Assembly (NCBI RefSeq): GCF_019599145.1
Contig: NZ_CP080647.1
Location: 10,168,001 to 10,232,000 of the forward strand
Direction: 5' to 3'
Length of the DNA stretch: 64,000 nucleotides
Source: Streptomyces akebiae
GTDB lineage: Bacteria > Actinomycetota > Actinomycetes > Streptomycetales > Streptomycetaceae
Shown: piece after piece, positions 35,082-44,232 of the stretch
Numbering within the stretch: the first letter of the stretch is position 1
How the letters are laid out: every line of letters starts with the position of its first letter
The notes under the pieces: generated by a model
What the model saw: the letters and a program-made list of their open reading frames with translations, nothing else
The model's database searches: none
Told to the model about the DNA's origin: nothing
Position numbers and translations under genes: made by a program

Positions 35082-35651
35082 ATGACCACCGAAGTGAAAG
35101 CAAGTCCGAGGGAGCGGCTGCTGGAGGCGGCGGCCACACTCACCTACCGAGACGGTGTCGGCGTCGGTGTCGAGGCTCTCTGCAAAGCGGCGGGAGTGTC
35201 GAAGCGCTCCATGTACCAGCTGTTCGCGAGCAAGGACGAACTCCTGGCAGCGAGCCTGAAGCAGCGCGCTTCTGTCTTCGTTGCGACTCTCCTGCCCACG
35301 GCGGACGACGGCCGGTCGCACCGCGAACGCATCCTGCATGTCTTCGAGCGGGTGGAAGCGCAGTCGGGTGCACCCGAGTTCCGCGGCTGCCGTTACCTGG
35401 CCGCACAGGTCGAGCTCAAGGATCAGAGCCACCCAGCGAGCCGGGTGGCCCACCAGGTCAAGGCGAACCTGACGGAGTTCTTCCGTTCCGAGGCCGAGCA
35501 GGGCGGGGCGGACGATCCCGACCTGCTGGCTCGACAGCTCAGCCTGGTCTTCGACGGCGCCAGTGCCCGCGCGGGAATCGGAGCCGACAAACTCACGGGC
35601 CTCATCGCGCCCACGACGATCACCCTGCTCGACGCGGCGGGCGTGCGCTGA
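35082..35651 (+). CDS. TetR-family regulator
   Basis: This 189-residue TetR protein has its helix-turn-helix at about residues 8-50 (LLEAAATLTYRDGVGVGVEA, CKAAGVSKRSMYQLFASKDE). The C-terminal domain has FRGCRYLAAQVELKDQSHPA and DPDLLARQLSLVFDGASARA, similar to the YcdC/TetR_C_ group that commonly regulates adjacent reductases. It is divergent from the SDR, alpha/beta hydrolase and CocE/NonD genes, and the shared 14-bp palindromes link it to both directions. The inducer is unknown. Confidence 0.85.
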   Translation: MTTEVKASPRERLLEAAATLTYRDGVGVGVEALCKAAGVSKRSMYQLFASKDELLAASLKQRASVFVATLLPTADDGRSHRERILHVFERVEAQSGAPEFRGCRYLAAQVELKDQSHPASRVAHQVKANLTEFFRSEAEQGGADDPDLLARQLSLVFDGASARAGIGADKLTGLIAPTTITLLDAAGVR

Positions 35652-35792
35652 CGCATCGCCTCTCCGGGAAGGTGTGAGGCCGCGTTTTGCCGCTCCGCAC
35701 GGCGACCGCCGAAGTCCTCGGACCTCACCGGTTCGGAGCGGACCGCGCCCTGGCCGACTGTGGCCGGAGGTCGTCGTCGCACCGCGCTCCAC

Positions 35793-35848
35793 GGAACGGG
35801 ATCATGTCGACCCCGTGCTCGGAACGGGATCATGCCGACCCCGTGCTC
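35793..35848. repeat. 28-bp tandem duplication
   Basis: A 28-bp unit beginning GGAACGGGATCATG is repeated head to tail (35793-35820, 35821-35848) with one mismatch. It lies in a 726-base stretch (35652-36377) without a functional gene, next to a dead transposase. Confidence 0.6.
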
Positions 35849-35884
35849 GGCCGGGCTCGACGCGTCATGTGCTGACCGGGCGCA

Positions 35885-36117
35885 CCGAAACCCGCTGCGG
35901 GTGTCGCCGACCGGTGGGCACCGCAACGACACCACCCGGCTGCCGCCCTCAGCTCCCGCCCTTGGGCCGACACTCTCGGGCCGGAGCCGAACAAACGAGG
36001 CGGGCCCCGGCGCAGGCCCCCGCACGTCATAGGCCGAACCGCGGCTACGCCAGGACATCTGCCGCCGCCTCCTGTGCGAGCGCCGCATCACACCGGGGAT
36101 CGCCCGGCGTGGCCGCC
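35885..36117 (+). mobile_element. Decayed IS5-type transposase remnant, second copy
   Basis: Readable pieces are GGHRNDTTRLPP and, in another frame, DICRRLLCERRITPGIARRG, which match the 'GDRHDVTQ' and 'YRRLLxxRGITPxIARRG' blocks of IS5/IS427-type transposases. Shared nucleotide blocks (for example around CCCCGCACGTCAT) link it to the remnant at 30810. It is not functional. Confidence 0.45.
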
Positions 36118-36377
36118 GACGCTGAACTGCCGTCCGTCCGTGTGGCGTTGTGAAACCATCCCGACCTGCCTCCTGAAGCCGCCCATGCCGCCTGCCCCCG
36201 AGCGACGGCCTGCCTCCCGACCACCAAGATCATCATCGGTGGTGTCCCGGTCCCGGTGATGCGCAGCGGAGTATGGCGTACCGCAACCGTAGTGGCCGAA
36301 AATGTGTCTCTCACCGCGCGGCGGGGCGATGCGCCAGACGGTGGGGCTTCGACGCACGGTGGCCTTGGGGGGCTGGA

Positions 36378-38027
36378 ATGAACACATGGGCATTGCCCGG
36401 CTACACCGAGTCGTTCGAACTCGGGTCGGGGGCGAGCGGGCGGGTGGTCCTCGCCGTGCACGAGGAGACCGGCGTGCCGGTGGCCGTCAAGTACCTCAGC
36501 GAGTCCCTGCGTACCCGGCCGGGTTTCGTGCGTGACTTCCGGACCGAGGCCCGGCTGCTCGGCGGGCTGGAGAGCCCCTTCGTCACCGAGCTGTACGAGT
36601 ACGTGGAGAGCCCGGACGGCGCCGCCATCGTGATGGAGCTGGTGGACGGCGTCTCGTTGCGTGCCCTGCTGCAGCGGGAGGATCCGCTCGGCCCCGAGGC
36701 CGCGCTCGTCATCCTCAAGGGATCACTGCTGGGTCTGGCCGACGCGCACCGCGTCGGCGTCGTCCACCGCGACTACAAGCCGGAGAACGTCCTGGTCGCG
36801 CCGGACGGATCCTCCAAGCTGGTCGACTTCGGTATCGCGGTGGACGCGGGCACCAGCGCGGGTGTGGCCGGAACTCCCTCCTACATGGCCCCGGAACAGT
36901 GGACCGGTGCGCCCGCCTCTCCCGCCGCCGACGTGTACGCGGCCGCCGCCACCTTCTTCGAATGCTTGACGGGCCACAAGCCGTACCGTGGCGACAACCT
37001 CGCGGCCCTCGCGTTGCAGCACGTCGACGCACCCGTTCCCGCCGACGAGGTGCCGGAAGCGGTGCGTGAGCTGGTGCGCCGGGGCCTGGCGAAGGACCCG
37101 GAAGAACGGCCCGCGCAGGCCGAGGCGTTCGTCAGGGAACTGGAGGCGGCCGCCGTCGCCGGCTACGGGCCCGACTGGGAGGAGCGCGGCCGTGGGCGGC
37201 TCGCCGCGCTGGTGGCCCTGCTGCCGTTGCTGCTGCCGTCGACCCGGGGCACACCCCGCACCACCACGGACACCGCTCGCACGGTCTTGCGCCAGGAACC
37301 GGGCCGCGGCGGCGTGCAGGCGTGGCTGCCCGGCCGTTCCGGCATGCTCGTCTCCGGTGCCGCACTGCTCCTCGGAGCCGTCCTCACCTTCGGGGTCCAG
37401 CACGCCCCCGGCGGCGGCACCGGGCAGGTGGCACAGGCCCTTGCCACCACCGGCGCCGAGGCAGGCGCGGACACGGCGGCGCCCCCGGCCCCGACGGTCT
37501 CCCCTTCCTCGTCCCCGACACCCACCGACTCGGCCGATCAGTCGCCCTCTCCCACCCTGTCGCCCTCGGACGCCGAGCCCACCCCCACCGATGAACCCTC
37601 GTCCTCCGCCACGACGGACGGGACCACGGAGACGACCGAGCCCGCGGGCGCGACCACCACGCCGCCACCGACGACGACTTCCCCCACCCCGGTCACCGCC
37701 CCAGCCGTCAAGGATGTCGCGGTGACGGGCTTCCGGCAGACGGGTCCGGCGACCGCCACGGCGACCATCGACATCGTCACGGACGGCACCGGACCGGTCT
37801 CCCTCACCGTCTCGTGGTTCGCCGGCGACTCAAGAGGACAACTCGGCACCGCGGACGGCGCGTCCCAGACCTTCGAACGCAGCGGCGCCACCCAGTACAC
37901 ACTCACCGTCGACCACGCCTTCCGGAGCACCGGCTGCTACTGGGCGGTGCAGGCCACAACCACCCCGACCTCCGCCGACGGCGGCGCCTCCCAGCAGCTA
38001 CTGACCAGACGGTGTGACATCCGATGA
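36378..38027 (+). CDS. Transmembrane serine/threonine protein kinase
   Basis: This 549-residue Hanks-type kinase has a cytoplasmic kinase domain at about residues 5-265: glycine loop ELGSGASGRVVLAV, VAVKYL (Lys), catalytic loop VVHRDYKPENVLV (Tyr replaces the usual Leu of HRDLKPEN), LVDFGIAV (DFG) and PSYMAPEQW. A membrane helix follows at about 320-342 (SGMLVSGAALLLGAVLTFGV). Outside are a Ser/Thr/Pro-rich stalk (375-450) and an Ig-like ectodomain of about 100 residues ending near two Cys. The ATG at 36378 has GGGGG in front. Its stop overlaps the next start (ATGA), so the two proteins are made together. Confidence 0.9.
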   Translation: MNTWALPGYTESFELGSGASGRVVLAVHEETGVPVAVKYLSESLRTRPGFVRDFRTEARLLGGLESPFVTELYEYVESPDGAAIVMELVDGVSLRALLQREDPLGPEAALVILKGSLLGLADAHRVGVVHRDYKPENVLVAPDGSSKLVDFGIAVDAGTSAGVAGTPSYMAPEQWTGAPASPAADVYAAAATFFECLTGHKPYRGDNLAALALQHVDAPVPADEVPEAVRELVRRGLAKDPEERPAQAEAFVRELEAAAVAGYGPDWEERGRGRLAALVALLPLLLPSTRGTPRTTTDTARTVLRQEPGRGGVQAWLPGRSGMLVSGAALLLGAVLTFGVQHAPGGGTGQVAQALATTGAEAGADTAAPPAPTVSPSSSPTPTDSADQSPSPTLSPSDAEPTPTDEPSSSATTDGTTETTEPAGATTTPPPTTTSPTPVTAPAVKDVAVTGFRQTGPATATATIDIVTDGTGPVSLTVSWFAGDSRGQLGTADGASQTFERSGATQYTLTVDHAFRSTGCYWAVQATTTPTSADGGASQQLLTRRCDIR

Positions 38028-39001
38028 CCACGCAGAACGACGACCACAGACCCACGCCGGCGGAAGCCGTCGAGCCCACCCTGGCGCTGCCGGACTCGGT
38101 GACGCTGGTGGAGGGCTCCGGCGACGCACCCACGCAGGTGCCGACGGGCACCGAAGCCGACGAGCCCACCAGGGTTCTTCCGACCGCCGACGCGTCCGCC
38201 CCCACTGTGCACCTCGGCCCCGCCTCCACTGTGCACCTAGGTCCCGCCCCGACTGTGCGCCTAGGCCCCGCCTCTACCGTGCACCTAGGCCCCGCCTCCA
38301 CCTTGCACCTCGGCCCCGCAGACGGTCGCGTCCCCCTTGACGAGGCGGCCTCCGCTGACGCCGAGCGCGCCGAGCACGCCGAGTACAGCGCCACCGTGCT
38401 GGCCAGCCACTGGATACAGAGACCCGAACCCGACGAGACCCTCGTCGAGGAGACCGTCGAACAGCGCTCCAGGTCCACGATGAACGGGTCGCCGCCCCCT
38501 GATCGCATCGAAGGCACGGTGCTGCGTTTCGGCCCTGGTGTGACCAGCGCCGTCGCGCAGCGGACCCACCGCACGCTGCCCGCCCTGCCGCCGCCCCGCG
38601 CACCACGGCGCCGACGGCTGCGTCGACACGCTCTGCCCGCGCTGGTGGTCCTCGGCGTCCTCGCGTTCCTCGCCTGGCAGCGGGTCGGGCCGCCCCTCAA
38701 GGTCGGCACGGTGACGGTCACGGCGCGGCCTGCCGCCCTTGAGTGTGAGGGCACCGCGGACATCGTCGGTGTCGTCGCCACGAACGGCCGTCCGGGCACG
38801 TTCTCCTACCGCTGGGTCCGAAGCGACGGCACCAAGTCGCAGGTCCTGAAAGAGGTGATGGTCCAGGGACAGAGACAGGCACGCGTGCACCTGCGGTGGA
38901 CCTTCCAGGGCAAGGGCCACCGCACGGCACAGGCCGAACTGCGCATCCTCTCCGCAGGCCCCCACACGGCCGGCACCCGCTTCACGTACGACTGCTCCTG
39001 A
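38024..39001 (+). CDS. Membrane protein with Thr-rich octapeptide repeats, kinase partner
   Basis: This 325-residue protein has a long, probably cytoplasmic, acidic N-terminus (about 1-195), one membrane helix (about 205-225, ALPALVVLGVLAFLAW) and a C-terminal ectodomain of about 95 residues whose pattern resembles that of the upstream kinase. Residues 61-100 are five octapeptides of form TVHLGPAS. Earlier EPTLALPD and EPTRVLPT have the same 'T..L' spacing. Such evenly spaced threonines beside a kinase gene look like phosphorylation sites, possibly read by FHA-domain proteins (inference). It is coupled to the kinase gene by an ATGA overlap. Confidence 0.75.
   Translation: MTTQNDDHRPTPAEAVEPTLALPDSVTLVEGSGDAPTQVPTGTEADEPTRVLPTADASAPTVHLGPASTVHLGPAPTVRLGPASTVHLGPASTLHLGPADGRVPLDEAASADAERAEHAEYSATVLASHWIQRPEPDETLVEETVEQRSRSTMNGSPPPDRIEGTVLRFGPGVTSAVAQRTHRTLPALPPPRAPRRRRLRRHALPALVVLGVLAFLAWQRVGPPLKVGTVTVTARPAALECEGTADIVGVVATNGRPGTFSYRWVRSDGTKSQVLKEVMVQGQRQARVHLRWTFQGKGHRTAQAELRILSAGPHTAGTRFTYDCS
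38204..38323 (+). repeat. Five 24-bp coding repeats (octapeptide TVHLGPAS)
   Basis: Five in-frame 24-bp units encode TVHLGPAS, TVHLGPAP, TVRLGPAS, TVHLGPAS and TLHLGPAD. The units have diverged slightly in DNA but keep Thr, Leu, Gly, Pro and Ala, which suggests selection on the peptide. Confidence 0.85.
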
Positions 39002-39696
39002 CCGCCGCTGTCGGGAGCCGGCCGGGGGTTCGTGAGCAACCCGGGAGGCGGCTCGGGACGCCTGTGCTCTCCTGCCCGGCATGCTGACGTGACGGAACGC
39101 GTGCACAGCGAAGCCGAAGTGCCGTTTTCATCGTGGTGCGGCTGAGGCGGCGTACTGAGGCTCGAAGCCGATTCGACGAAAAGCTGACCGTTGTCATCGG
39201 GCTGGCATTCGGAGTGCTCATCGCGCCGACCGCGTCAGGCAAGGGGACATTCGACACCGTCGGCCAACTCGCGCAGGGCGCCCGGCGGACGGTGGGGCGA
39301 CCGCGTCCCTCGGAGCGACCGGCGTGACGGCAGCGGCTTGAGCGACGGAGGTGACCGTAGGGGACGGAGCGACCGAGGTGAACGCGGCGGTGACCGCGGC
39401 GGTGGGCTGCACGTAGGACGCCGGGGGAGCGGGGGCGGCTACGGCGGTGGCCGGAAGACCAAACGGGAGATCTTCGATGGCTGGGATTATGACGGCTGGA
39501 ATTCGAGGCAGGGCAACTCTGACGAGGGGGCGGTGGACCCTCGTCTGCGGTTCCTAGGCCGTACATCGCCACGACGTCGGTCTGCGGGGAGCGGCAGCCG
39601 TAGCGGGCCGGTGGTGCATCCGTGGGCCGGTCGCGCGCGGAACACTGCGGTGTAGGGGCGGTGTGGGCCGCGTCGGCAGGTGGAAGAGGTGGTCGT
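39002..39696. other. Region with no confident gene; one possible small ORF
   Basis: These are 695 bases between the kinase pair and the FAD oxidoreductase. A 64-codon frame at 39133-39327 (plus) has a hydrophobic stretch LTVVIGLAFGVLIAPTASG and could be a small membrane protein or a fragment, but no ribosome site is clear. From about 39330 to 39450 the DNA is a GGTGACCG-like low-complexity repeat. Confidence 0.3.
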
Positions 39697-40956
39697 GTGT
39701 CCGCAACCGAGGACACGAGAGACGTGCTGGTGGTCGGGGCCGGTGTGGCCGGGCTCGCGTGCGCACGGGATCTGCTGGCGGCCGGTGTCGGGGTACGGGT
39801 GCTGGAGGCCGGTGACGAGGTCGGCGGGCGGATGCGTTCGGACCGCGTCGAGGGGTTCGTGGTGGACCGCGGGTTCCAGGTGGTCAACACGTCGTACCCA
39901 CAGCTCCGGCGCCGCGTCACACTGAAGGACCTGAGACTGCGGCCCTTCACCCCCGGTGTCCTCATCCACAGCCCCTCGGGCCGGCTCCGCTTCAGCGACC
40001 CCACTCGTCGCCCCCGTACGCTGCCCGACCTGCTGCCGGGCCGTCTCGCCGGGCCTCGTGACCTGGCCGCCCTCGGCCTGCTGTCCGCCCGCGACATGCT
40101 CTCGTCCCCCCGCCGACTGAAACGGCTCGCGGACACCACCACCCGCACCGCGCTCGCGGACGCCGGGTTCTCCGAGGCATTCGTCGAAGGCTTCTTCCGC
40201 CCCTTCCTGTCGGGAGTCTTCCTGGAGGACGACCTGGAGACCTCCGCCCGGATGTTCCACCTGGTGTGGCGGAGCATGCTGCGCGGCACCCTGTGCCTGC
40301 CCACCGAGGGCGTCGGAGCGGTTCCCCGGGCTCTCGCGGCCGCCCTGCCCCAAGGTGCCGTGCGGCTGGAGAGCCCCGTGGCGGGGCTCACGGACGACGG
40401 GGTGCTGACGGCCGAGGGCCGGGAGATCCCCGCACGCGCGGTCGTGGTCGCCACGGGCCCCGGCGCCGTCGGCGTGCTGCTGCCCGGGGTCGCCCTTCCC
40501 GGCTACCGGACCGTGACGACGTACTACCACGTCACCTCGCGTTCCCCCCTCGGCGAGCCGACCCTGCTCGTGGACACCCGGCGCCGGTTCCTGAACACCT
40601 GTGTCCTCAGCGACGTCGTGCCCGCCTACGCCCCGCCGGGCCACGCCCTCGTCGCCACGTCGGTCCTCGGCCGTGAGGAGGAGGGCGGGGAGGCCCAGGA
40701 GGCGGGGGAGCGGCGGATCCGGGAGGCGCTCGGCGAGGCGTACGGCGTCGGCACGGGCGACTGGACCCTGCTGACCGTCCGCCGCATCGGGGACGCGCTG
40801 CCCGCCATGGCGCCGCCGCAGCCGCTGACCCGCACCACACGCGCGGCACCGGGCCGCTACGTGTGCGGCGACCACCGCGCCACCGGCTCCGTCCAGGGCG
40901 CGCTGGCCTCCGGGGCACGGGCGGCGCGCGAGGTACTGCGGGACCTACGACGCTGA
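39697..40956 (+). CDS. FAD-dependent oxidoreductase (amine oxidase/phytoene desaturase-like)
   Basis: This 419-residue flavoprotein has the Rossmann motif VLVVGAGVAGLACARDLLAA, then VLEAGDEVGGRMRSD (the conserved GGR), and a C-terminal FAD-binding end YVCGDHRATGSVQGALASGA. This is the NAD(P)-binding Rossmann/amine-oxidase group that includes phytoene desaturase-like and protoporphyrinogen-oxidase-like enzymes. The substrate is not known. The GTG at 39697 follows GGAAGAGG and starts the conserved region. It stands alone, with IS debris on its right, and no carotenoid genes are adjacent. Confidence 0.8.
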   Translation: MSATEDTRDVLVVGAGVAGLACARDLLAAGVGVRVLEAGDEVGGRMRSDRVEGFVVDRGFQVVNTSYPQLRRRVTLKDLRLRPFTPGVLIHSPSGRLRFSDPTRRPRTLPDLLPGRLAGPRDLAALGLLSARDMLSSPRRLKRLADTTTRTALADAGFSEAFVEGFFRPFLSGVFLEDDLETSARMFHLVWRSMLRGTLCLPTEGVGAVPRALAAALPQGAVRLESPVAGLTDDGVLTAEGREIPARAVVVATGPGAVGVLLPGVALPGYRTVTTYYHVTSRSPLGEPTLLVDTRRRFLNTCVLSDVVPAYAPPGHALVATSVLGREEEGGEAQEAGERRIREALGEAYGVGTGDWTLLTVRRIGDALPAMAPPQPLTRTTRAAPGRYVCGDHRATGSVQGALASGARAAREVLRDLRR

Positions 40957-41879
40957 GGCGCGTGGCCGTCGTCCCGTCGGGGCGGGCCGTCGCCGGGAGC
41001 CGCGGTTGTCAGGACTTCCATCGACTGCATCTGGGCGACTCTGAGGGCCCAGACGGGCCGGCTCGACCGCCCTGTGGATGGCCCATCAGCTGCGCGCGGC
41101 GAAGGCGCTGCGCGAGATCCGGGCCACGGGTTCGCCCGGCGCTACCGCAAGGCGGCGGAGGACACCATGGAGAGGCGCGGAGGTCTCAACGGTCTCGTCG
41201 GGCCGAGGGTCGTCAGGCCGATCTGCAACGACCGTTTGAGCCTTGTCGCAGCACTGGTCTGGTCTTTGAGCATCGCGGTGATGTCGGGCTCAACCTGGGT
41301 TCCAGCCCTGCGGTCACCTCGTCGTGGTTGGGGTCCTGGACGGCCAGGAGTTCGCCAGCCACGGTCATGGCGGCCCAGAAGCCGGATGGTGAGCCGCGCC
41401 CGTCCCGGAACCGGGTTCTGACGAAGCAGAGGAAGATCTTCGTGAGCTCCCCGGTACGAAACCACGCGAGCAGGCCGCCGGGACAGCCTCCGCGGGCACC
41501 AGCAGCGGCGGTTCCCAACAGGTCGCGGATGCGCTCCTCGTGTTCGTCGAGTACACGGTCCACGATGAAGACGTGCCCGAGACACCCCAGTTGCCGGTCC
41601 TCGCGGCCGGCTCGGCGAAGACCTCCTCGTCGCTTTGCCCTGCGGCGAGCATCTCCTGCGCCACCAGAACCAGCGCGCCCTCGCCCAGCCCGTGACTCGT
41701 GGCGAGAGGCTACCGTGATGTGCGATGGCCGAGTCGGCCGCGAGCCCCCTCGCGCACCGAGGAAGCGCGACGCCTCCTGCGCCACCGGGGTGTGAAGGGC
41801 AGCAAAGCCGGATTGCAGCCTGGTGCGCACACAATGGCGCCCTGGAAGGCATCTGATCGATCTTCAGGCCGTTGCGAGA
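40957..41879. other. Decayed region with fragments of unknown genes
   Basis: These are about 920 bases after the FAD oxidoreductase. On the minus strand, one frame (41213-41830) includes a protein-like segment (DRVLDEHEERIRDLL, LAWFRTGELTKIFLCFVRT, PSGFWAAMTVAGELLAVQD) with degraded flanks, which I do not recognise. The plus strand from 41060 to 41160 reads like a transposase piece (AHQLRAAKALREI). No intact gene is supported. Confidence 0.35.
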
Positions 41880-42233
41880 GAGATGTCCGTTCTCTTCGCA
41901 GGTTGCTGCGGATTCTCCGGTCACGCGGTCCCGGGCCGGCCGTCGGTGCTGCATCAACCAGCCGAAGGTGCGCTCGATCACCCGCCTCTTTGGCAGGGGG
42001 TCGGATCCTCTCGCTCGTGGCCGCTGCACCCATCGACAACGATGCCCAGTGCGGGGCCGTGGTGGAAGACGCTGTTCTGGCAACCGCCGTCGGCCCAGAC
42101 CTTGGTCACGTTGGGATGTGCTTCGGTCCAGGTCGTCGAGCAGGAGCTTGCCGAGAGTGGTGTCGTGCACGTTCGCGGCGGTGAGGAGGACGGCCGGCAC
42201 CAGATATCGGTGATCAGGTGCCACTGGAATCAA
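41880..42233 (-). mobile_element. IS5-type transposase fragment, frameshifted
   Basis: Leftward from 42233, the frame reads VLLTAANVHDTTLGKLLLDD. A neighbouring frame continues NVTKVWADGGCQNSVFHHG, and the first frame resumes KRRVIERTFGWLMQHRRPARD. These are consecutive blocks of IS5-family transposases. Start and end of the protein are missing and at least two frame changes are needed, so it is inactive. It abuts the stop of the IclR gene. Confidence 0.6.
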
Positions 42234-42241
42234 TGCCCTCT

Positions 42242-43030
42242 TCAGCGCCAGTCAGGCACGCCCGAGACAGGCGGCAGCTGGGATTCGATCTTCGCTCGCA
42301 TCTCCCGCATCACGGAGACGATGCGGGACTCGTGCTCGGGGGTCAGACGGGCCACCGGGACCGAGCAGCTGATGGCATCGGTGGCCGGGGTCGTATAGCG
42401 GAGAGCGAACCCGAACCCGGCGATGCCGATAACGGTTTCCTCGCGGTCTATGGAGTAGCCGCGTTCGCGGATCCGGGCCAGGTCGGCGTGGAGGGAAGCG
42501 CGGGTGGTGTGCGTGTTCTCCGTGAGGGCGGTCAACGGCCCCTTCGGAAGAGGAAGGTCGTCGTCGCGGCGCTCGGCGAGGAGGGCCTTGCCGAGTCCGC
42601 CGGCATGGGCCGGGACGCGACGGCCGACGCGGCTGATGGTGCGCAGGTACTCGTGGGACTCGCGAGTGGCGAGGTAGACGACGTCCGGGCCGTCGAGCCG
42701 GGCCATGTGGATCGTCTCGCCGAGGGCGTCCGACGCCTCATCGAGGTAGGGGCGGACGACCCTGATGCGCCGGTCGCCGTCGAGATAGCTGGTGCCGGTG
42801 AGCAGTGCGCGGATGCCGATGCCGTAGAGCGAGCCGGTGACGTCGGTGCGGACCCAGCCGCAGTCGACGAGGGTCTGCAGCAGTTGGTACATGCTGCTGC
42901 GCGGCACGTCCAGTTCCTCCGCGAGCTGGTCCAGGCGTGAGGGCTGCTCGCCTCGCCCGGCCAGGAGTTCCAGCAGCGCGACGGTTCGGGCCGCCGACTT
43001 CACCCCACGGACACCCGTTTTCTCGACCAT
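42242..43030 (-). CDS. IclR-family regulator of glucarate genes
   Basis: This 262-residue IclR regulator has a winged-helix N-domain (about residues 8-65: VALLELLAGRGEQPSRLDQL, AEELDVPRSSMYQLLQTL) and a C-terminal effector domain with ETIHMARLDGPDVVYLATRE, RVPAHAGGLGKALLAE and IAGFGFALRY. It is divergent from the dehydratase-permease-dehydratase operon. IclR proteins commonly control sugar-acid genes, so the ligand may be glucarate or a dehydration product (inference). The ATG at 43030 (MVEKTG) was chosen over an in-frame start at 43111, because the domain begins right after it and the earlier one would overlap the promoter. Confidence 0.85.
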   Translation of the reverse strand: MVEKTGVRGVKSAARTVALLELLAGRGEQPSRLDQLAEELDVPRSSMYQLLQTLVDCGWVRTDVTGSLYGIGIRALLTGTSYLDGDRRIRVVRPYLDEASDALGETIHMARLDGPDVVYLATRESHEYLRTISRVGRRVPAHAGGLGKALLAERRDDDLPLPKGPLTALTENTHTTRASLHADLARIRERGYSIDREETVIGIAGFGFALRYTTPATDAISCSVPVARLTPEHESRIVSVMREMRAKIESQLPPVSGVPDWR

Positions 43031-43072
43031 GAACTCATCGTAGGCGCGCGCCAATTCGTGACGGCACACCCA

Positions 43073-43131
43073 TTGACCCGTCCTGTTCACAGACCTAGCC
43101 TGCATCTGCATACGTAGACGGCATCTGTATA
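43073..43131 (+). promoter_or_regulatory. Promoter and direct-repeat operator of the glucarate operon
   Basis: TTGACC (43073-43078), a 17-base spacer and TAGCCT (43096-43101) form a good vegetative promoter. Immediately after it, GCATCTGCATA (43102-43112) and GCATCTGTATA (43121-43131) are 19 bases apart over the expected transcription start. That placement fits repression by the divergent IclR protein. Confidence 0.6.
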
Positions 43132-43143
43132 TAGGGATGGCTC

Positions 43144-44103
43144 ATGGCAGGGATCAGCATCGAGGTCGCACGGGTCGCACAGCGGCTCCGGGGCGGAATG
43201 GCGGGTGGGGTTCTGTCCTTCCCCCTCACCAGCTTTCGGGATGACGGCGGCCTCGACCTGGACGCATACCGGGTATACCTGGCCGACCGGCTGGCCACCG
43301 CCCCCGGCGCGGTGTTCCCTGCCTGTGGCACCGGCGAGTTCTTCTCGCTGGACGAGGACGAGTACCGGGCGGTGGTACAAGCCACGGTCGAGCTCGCTGA
43401 CGGGCGCCTCCCGGTGGTCGCGGGCATCGGCTACGGCTGGGCCCAGGCCATCCGGTTCGCCCGCATCGCCGAGGACGCCGGCGCCGACGCCGCGCTGGTA
43501 CTGCCCCACTACCTGGTCAGCGCCCCGCAGGAGGGCCTGGTGGAGCAACTGCGCCGGATCGCCGGGGGCACCCGGCTGCCGCTCATCGCCTATCAGCGCG
43601 GACAGGTCGCCTTCACGGCAGCCTCTTTGCGGCGAGTCGCGGAGATTCCGAGTGTCATCGGGCTCAAGGACGGCCACAGCGACCTCGACCGGCTCCAGCG
43701 CCTCACGTTCGCCGCGCCCGAGGACTTCCTCTTCTTCAACGGGGCCGCCACTGCGGAGATCCAGGCCCGTGCGTACGCCACCGTGGGCGTCCCTGCCTAC
43801 TCCTCTGCCGTCCACGCCTTCGCCCCTGAGATCGCGAACGCCTTCTTCACCGCCCTTGGGCAAGGCGACCACGGCACGGTCGGCAAGCTGCTGCACGATT
43901 TCTACGTTCCGCTCGTCGAACTCCGAGACCGGGTGCCGGGCTACGCCGTGTCCCTGGTGAAGGCCGCCGCCCGGCTGCGCGGCCTCCCGGTCGGCCCGGT
44001 GCGTGCCCCGCTCGCCGACCCTGGCCCGGCCGACCTGTCGGACCTGGAGAAGGTGCTGGACCACGGGCTGAGCCTGGTCGGCGCGGTACGACGACCCGCC
44101 TGA
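43144..44103 (+). CDS. 5-dehydro-4-deoxyglucarate dehydratase
   Basis: This 319-residue member of the DHDPS/NAL aldolase superfamily fits 5-dehydro-4-deoxyglucarate dehydratase, which forms 2,5-dioxopentanoate, CO2 and water. Visible: GVLSFPLTSFRDDGGLDLDA, PACGTGEFFSLDEDEY, VVAGIGYGWAQAI, LPLIAYQRGQVAF (the Tyr) and SVIGLKDGHSD, whose Lys is the Schiff-base residue. It is first in the operon with a GntP permease and glucarate dehydratase, which supports the assignment. AGGGATG lies shortly before the ATG. The next enzyme, 2,5-dioxopentanoate dehydrogenase, is not in the cluster. Confidence 0.9.
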   Translation: MAGISIEVARVAQRLRGGMAGGVLSFPLTSFRDDGGLDLDAYRVYLADRLATAPGAVFPACGTGEFFSLDEDEYRAVVQATVELADGRLPVVAGIGYGWAQAIRFARIAEDAGADAALVLPHYLVSAPQEGLVEQLRRIAGGTRLPLIAYQRGQVAFTAASLRRVAEIPSVIGLKDGHSDLDRLQRLTFAAPEDFLFFNGAATAEIQARAYATVGVPAYSSAVHAFAPEIANAFFTALGQGDHGTVGKLLHDFYVPLVELRDRVPGYAVSLVKAAARLRGLPVGPVRAPLADPGPADLSDLEKVLDHGLSLVGAVRRPA

Positions 44104-44232
44104 GAAGTCCCGCACAACGATTCGTCCGACGCGGCCGTCGGCACCCCGCCGTGCCCTGCCGGGCTCCTCCCTCCGTCACTGCCCCTTTCCGCCCCGCGGC
44201 CTCCTCGCTCGACAGTTCAAAGGAGAACTGCC

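Noticed and set aside
39133..39327. Small 64-residue protein with a hydrophobic stretch
   Set aside because: No ribosome site, no family match and low-complexity flanking DNA. It is mentioned only within the region note.
39330..39460. Possible CRISPR-like or regulatory repeat array (GGTGACCG-like units)
   Set aside because: Units are irregular in length and spacing, with no spacers of constant size. It is better explained as low-complexity sequence.
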